Source: Tenodera sinensis
Lineage: Eukaryota > Arthropoda > Insecta > Mantodea > Mantidae
DNA: 64,000 nt
Reading direction: 5' to 3'
Assembly (NCBI GenBank): GCA_030765045.1
Contig: CM060964.1
Coordinates: 148,083,065 to 148,147,064, forward strand
Both the position numbers and the translations under genes were made by a program. The notes beneath the pieces were generated by a model. It did no database searches. It was not told the DNA's origin and was given only the letters and a program-made list of their open reading frames with translations. The first letter of the stretch is position 1, and each line of letters opens with the position of its first letter. Positions 59,232 to 64,000 of the stretch are shown one piece after another.

Positions 59232-61469
59232 GAGGAAGGTTTTTTCAAAACTCGATAGTTGCAAAATTTTACGCAACTGTGTTATATATAGTATCGGCAT
59301 AATTTTCACCTTCTGCATTGTTCTGTGAAATCAGATTTTGCAGAATTCAATTCGTGTCCTGTGTAGAAGGTAGGGAATATTAGCAGCTTTTTTCAAAACT
59401 CGATAGATGCACTTGCTCAGTTAGAGCATAGGTCCATAGATGCAATTTTATGATTTTATGATCAAGAGTGTAGCAACCTGAATTCTATGAAACGCATGTT
59501 GGCATTGACAGTCATCTCACTGTAGCAATTCTTGGAATTCTCAATCATTTCTAAAAGCTTTGTACACTGCTGCATCGTTGGCAATAACTGCGATCTCAGG
59601 TTGTGCGCTTGAATTTCACATTCATTTCTGCAAGCTTTTTTTTTTTTGTTCCATTTACATCCCGTCTTTAACTGCAGAGGTCATATCAGTGGCCTTGAGT
59701 ATTCGCAATGGTGCTACTTGTTTAACAGTGGGTTTTTCGGTCTTTGGGGGTTTTTATATGTTGAATTCACACACATTCACACTTTCATTCATATTTCCAG
59801 ACTCAGGGAAGGATGAGGAATAATCTTGGCTGGAGAAAAATTCCTACCCTCCTGCCGGGAATCGAACCCGGGACCCCTTGCACAGCAGACAGATGCTTCT
59901 ACAAGCTTTGTTATACTTACATTGCATTTTTATTCTTAGTTGAGACACTGCACTGTACTATGCACAATGGACAGAAGCTCAGATTGTGAAACTGTACCGG
60001 TCGTAGAATGCGTGGGAGGTAGGATTTGCAAAAACAAGGAAAGGAAATCAAAATGCAAGTCAAGGAAAACTCATACTCCAGCAATTATATGTTCACATGG
60101 TCTCGAGTGCACTCCACGAAATCCTAAAAGTAGAACAACATAAATTCCTTATGAAATATATAAGTATTACATCTTCTAATTGCAGAGTGGTGAATAAAGA
60201 GGTTGCAAATAGAAAGCAGACTGTTTGCATTAAATACAGTGTGAGAAGTAATGATGGTGGAGTATTGTCAGTATGCGCTGCAAGCTTCCAAGGAATGCGC
60301 CAAAGGAAACCAGAGGAGGTGATAGAACAGGAATATTACAGAAGGGCATTATTGCTGCTATAAATCAAGACATTAAGTACAGATATAGGGAAAGCCACTT
60401 TGGAAGAGCCACTATCAAGGAGAGGATACTTACTCACAGAACTTAATATCAGAAAAATGTGGACCAACTTTTGCAACGGAAGAAAATTAAGAAGTCTACC
60501 AGTCTGCTCATTGTCAAAATGTAAAAACATATTTTACAACTTCTTCAATATTTCATTCCGTACACCACACACTGACACATGTTCAACCTGCAAAATGGGA
60601 CTGATGAAGATTAAAACAGAGGCAGATGTGGAAAAGAGAAACGAACTAGGAACCATGTACAGACTGCACAAGTACTAATAAAGGTTAAAGTTTACTTATT
60701 CATATAGTTTGAAATTTCTTTTTGTGTATTCAATATGTTTGTTATATAAATAAAACAAAATATATTGTTATTGTGAATATAACAGTACTCACTTTCTAAG
60801 TTTATACCTAATAAAATAATCCTTATAAACATTAATATGTTGGTAGTATAGTACATTATGCATTATAAAAAGGTGTTGTTGTTGTAGTGTTTAACGCCCG
60901 CTTTTACTACTACGGCACCGCAGGCGGTGTCACTGATGATACATGAAGATGGAGCACCGGTGGAATGAGATGGCGGGGGAAACCAGAGTACCCGGAGAAA
61001 ACCCGCCCTGACGCCGCTTCGTCCACCACGAATACCACATGCGGGTCCCTGGGATCGAACCCGGGCCGCCTAGGTGGTAGGCGAGCGCGCTAACCGCTCG
61101 GCCACGGCGCCGCCATTATAAAAAGGTGAAAATAAATGAAACAATAATAAATACGTAAATAAAAAGCAACAAAAACAATAAATGATAAAAATAACAACGC
61201 TTTATGTGTTAATTTCTTGCTCATGCAGAAAAGTTAATCAGCATCTATCAGTTTTTTGAAAAAACTCTGCATTTTCAAACCCCAAATTTGCACTTGTTAA
61301 ACTATCCTATTTGTTTCTTTTCACATTCAATGAGACAGTGTCAGGAAGGAGAATTGAATGATTAATATAGTTGCTGTGCTAACCAATTAGTATTGTCAAT
61401 AAACAGAAAAAAACATTTTTCTCAGAAACACATTTTGTGCATCTATTGAGTTTTGAAAAACCGCTCCTC
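59232..61469 (+). mobile_element. Sola-like DNA transposon, copy 3
   Basis: Collinear with copy 2 throughout: TIRs, subterminal repeats (about 59385 and, inverted, about 61240), the embedded SINE (59690-59905), the truncated transposase (59940-60678, frames broken by a deletion near 60135 and another near 60295) and the 3' AT-rich part. The right TIR ends GCTCCTC at 61469. The flanks GATT/ACAT do not match, so the duplication is lost or an end has been altered. A family-T SINE is inserted at 60876-61114. Confidence 0.8.
60876..61114 (-). mobile_element. tRNA-derived SINE, family T, copy 3 (full length)
   Basis: Full-length copy inserted in Sola-like copy 3 with an exact 14-bp duplication ATTATAAAAAGGTG (60862-60875 and 61115-61128). 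A short internal deletion (about 6 bases near 60945) distinguishes it. Confidence 0.95.
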
Positions 61470-61927
61470 ACATCCACACTAAATTCCACTATTGTAAAAC
61501 CAAAGGCTATTGAGTAAAGCACATGTATGTTTGGATTATTGAGCAGAAAACAAAGATGCATTCAAGGTGGAAACTATTCAGTAATAATGAAAGGTATGGG
61601 TCTGTTATCCATTAAATTTTCACACATTTACTCAAAAGTGATCAAGAATATCAGTTGTTGCATTGACACATTTCTATGAACACAATATAAATTGGAGCTT
61701 TATAAAACAAGAGTAATAATATTACATTTATATTTTAGAATGGAATACATATCTCCTTGTTATTTCACAGTTTTCTACCAATTTGTTTGCAGGTTTCAGT
61801 AATAACTAACACAAAGTTTGCTGATTTACCAAATGTACATTATGAAAATTCTGGGTTGCTACACACCTACAGATAAACCTGAAAATTGGTTTTTATTTAA
61901 AATCGTAACACATAGCTCTCTTCTTGA

Positions 61928-63580
61928 GGTAACCCACCTGTGAAATTTGAAATATTGCCATTTTTTGTCCAATTTTTCTCAAATTTTGAGGATAGATTTG
62001 TTGCTCAGAGTTAAAATGATATAAGTTTGAACTTTATATCTTGAATACTTTTTTAAATATTTATTTTTTAAATTTTTGTAAGCTTACATGAAAATTGCTC
62101 CTCAGCGTATAGCTTTCAACCAAGGACATTTCAACTTCTACAGCTAATCAATTACATACAATGCTACAAAACTTGGGCTATTTCTTTTTTTGTACTGTAT
62201 ATTGTTTGGGAGAAAAAAAATTTGAATATTGTATAATCCAATTTCTGAAAATGTTACCAATTTTACAAACTCCTTTTTGGAATAAACACTTTTGTATTAA
62301 GGTACAGCAAAAATTTAAGCCCAATTTTTAATCCTTATGGTTTGGACAAAGTGTGTACCAAGTTTCAATAAATTATCTGTAAAGATATGCACAAAGGAGC
62401 ATTTTGAACATAATGTGTCAGAGAATCATAAGCAGAGAAAAATGGGTTAAAGTTTAGCAACCATATAATACAAATGTACTTGATTAGAACTGGCCAGCAC
62501 CATATGTGGGACTCTCAGGTCTTTTTAGCTTGCTCTTTACCAGTTTTTTCAAATTTCAATCGCTTCCTAGCAGTTCTGTAGGCACTTTTTGAATGCCTAG
62601 CACTATTCTTCAGATGCTTATCCCTAATTTTACTTATTTTCTCCCCAATTACATTGGAATATCTACCCTGAACCTCATATTTTACATGCTGTGAAGCTTC
62701 ACAACCCATATTGTACTTAGAAATCGCAGATATTACACAAATTTTTATTTTTAAATAAATGTTTCTTTTGGGCATTTTTTCCAAATAAGGCTATGCAAAG
62801 CTTCATTTGCATTTTCTGTTTAGCTAAAACTCTTTTAGAAGGCCTTTTTCTAACGGTTTTGTCCTTTATTCTGCACATTGTGAAAATATCATAGAAACTA
62901 ATTACTTATAAACTACGTATTAAACTCTAAAATGTCCAAATAAATATCTTTACCTGATGCACAACTAGAATCTCTACACTTTATTAACAAATTGTGTTTT
63001 AGCCCATAATTTTATTGTTATTCTTATCACTGTCACTGCCACTACCACCACCACCGCAACTGCCACCATCACCATCACCATCATCATCATATATTGAGCT
63101 TTGCCAATCCTTTCTGATACAAATCCTCTGATGTAAACCCACATACAGTACATGAACACAGAAAATTAACACAAATATCATCATAAATCACCACATGGTT
63201 AGCATATTTTCTTCCACATTTCACCCTAGGTAAACCAAAGAGCTTTAGAATTTCCTCAATAGATAGCTCTCATAGATGTTTCTTGGGTTAGCCAAATTCT
63301 TTCAGCAAATTTTCCACAAGAAGCCACGTAATTCAAACTTGAACTGAAGGCACATTGAGTCCGAAAAATATGGCAAGCACTTTGAGTGCTTCTGGGTGTT
63401 TAAATTGACACACCCCCTAGCACATGCACATTAAAATCCCTCATTAACATCATTTAAAGGGCATGCATGACTAAACAAAAGCATGAAAATGAAAGCCAAA
63501 AGTTTAAACTTATTTATGGTATACAGAGCCAAAAATGAAAAATTTTGTCATTTTCATCCATTTTTCACAGATGGGTTACC
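61928..63580. mobile_element. TTAA-flanked DNA transposon remnant
   Basis: Left GGTAACCCACCTGTGAAA and inverted right GGTAACCCATCTGTGAAA are flanked by TTGA (61924-61927) and TTAA (63581-63584), a TTAA target duplication with one change. The minus strand at 62515-62784 encodes a basic stretch (VKYEVQGRYSNVIGEKISKI, RTARKRLKFEKTGKEQAKK), probably transposase debris. TTAA sites are used by the piggyBac and Kolobok superfamilies; the GG start argues against typical piggyBac ends. Confidence 0.65.
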
Positions 63581-63599
63581 TTAAGAGGGCAATGCTGCA

Positions 63600-63890
63600 G
63601 CTTCATGACAAGGTTTGTGATGACTGTGTCAAAGATATTGCTAATATTCCTCATGATGATGAAGAATGGGAAAACTAGAAATTTAGACATTGTTTCCTGA
63701 TAACACTGATGTTAACAAAATGTAATTATGTACAATGGAAGCCATGACTATCCTGGGCATTCTTTAAGACATTCAGCAGGAATTGAGTGAGGAAGATGAT
63801 GACACTGATAATGATGGACTGCTGCATACTCCTCTGAATTTTAATGAAGCCATTAATGCTCTAGAGACAATCAAAATCGCTTAAGATGCA
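63600..63890 (+). pseudogene. Possible pogo/CENPB-like transposase C-terminal fragment
   Basis: The plus strand reads an acidic run ELSEEDDDTDNDG followed by FNEAINALETIK (about 63785-63880), the usual C-terminal pattern of pogo/Tigger/jerky proteins. Upstream frames are broken. Weak evidence. Confidence 0.3.
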
Positions 63891-64000
63891 TCATAATGTT
63901 TATGAGGAAATGTTAATTTTGTATTCCATAAGTTTATATTTTTCTGAATGGTCAACTATAATTTCCAATATATTAGTCCTGTATTATTTATTTTATAGAC

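Noticed and set aside
62974..63184. Met/Val or Asp/Gly-rich frames on the minus strand
   Set aside because: Caused by a short ACC/ATC triplet repeat at about 63030-63090.

Overview
This window is animal nuclear DNA, most likely from an arthropod with a large, repeat-rich genome. It is AT-rich with long microsatellites. It carries GT-AG introns, several tRNA-derived SINE families, and Jockey/I-type LINEs, mariner, hAT, Sola-like and Gypsy elements typical of insects and other arthropods. I cannot name the species. There is no operon, CRISPR array or intact RNA gene.

The only host gene I recognise is on the minus strand. Two coding exons, 53176-53394 and 4330-4476, join in phase to give a continuous stretch of a TUT4/TUT7-type terminal uridylyltransferase. 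They include the third catalytic aspartate and the PAP-associated domain. Between them is a single intron of about 48.7 kb, which accounts for most of the window. Nearly everything else is transposable-element debris, most of it inside this intron.

Layout. 1-4.3 kb: 5' end of an I-like LINE, mariner-like and hAT pseudogenes, SINEs, and a 58-bp LINE tail with its own target duplication. 4.7-8.9 kb: a BED-finger hAT split by a full-length ZMYM1-like hAT with an 8-bp duplication. 9.7-22.4 kb: a second ZMYM1-like hAT broken into three pieces. Its breaks hold a 3.1-kb TIR element (with an internal tandem duplication), a compound triplet microsatellite, a Sola-like element, and a LINE that is itself split by a Gypsy LTR retrotransposon. 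23.7-24.4 kb: SINE cluster. 25.3-31.0 kb: a structurally full-length I-like LINE flanked by a 12-bp duplication. 32.5-33.8 kb: mariner. 34-44 kb: a LINE split by a Sola-like element, a SINE and a hAT remnant that itself contains a mariner-like element. 44.3-53.1 kb: a LINE inside which a second LINE is inserted; that one is split by a 4.9-kb unit with about 180-bp inverted ends and a 14-bp target duplication, holding two Jockey-like LINE copies. 55.5-64 kb: the intron upstream of the first exon, with a Sola-like transposase remnant, mariner fragment, third Sola-like copy, and a TTAA-flanked element.

The transposon coding regions I checked in detail carry stops, frameshifts or deletions, so none is likely to be autonomous now. 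Many insertion junctions can still be resolved to the base from target-site duplications. In several places the disrupted host-element reading frame reconnects across the insertion, which gives a relative-age order.
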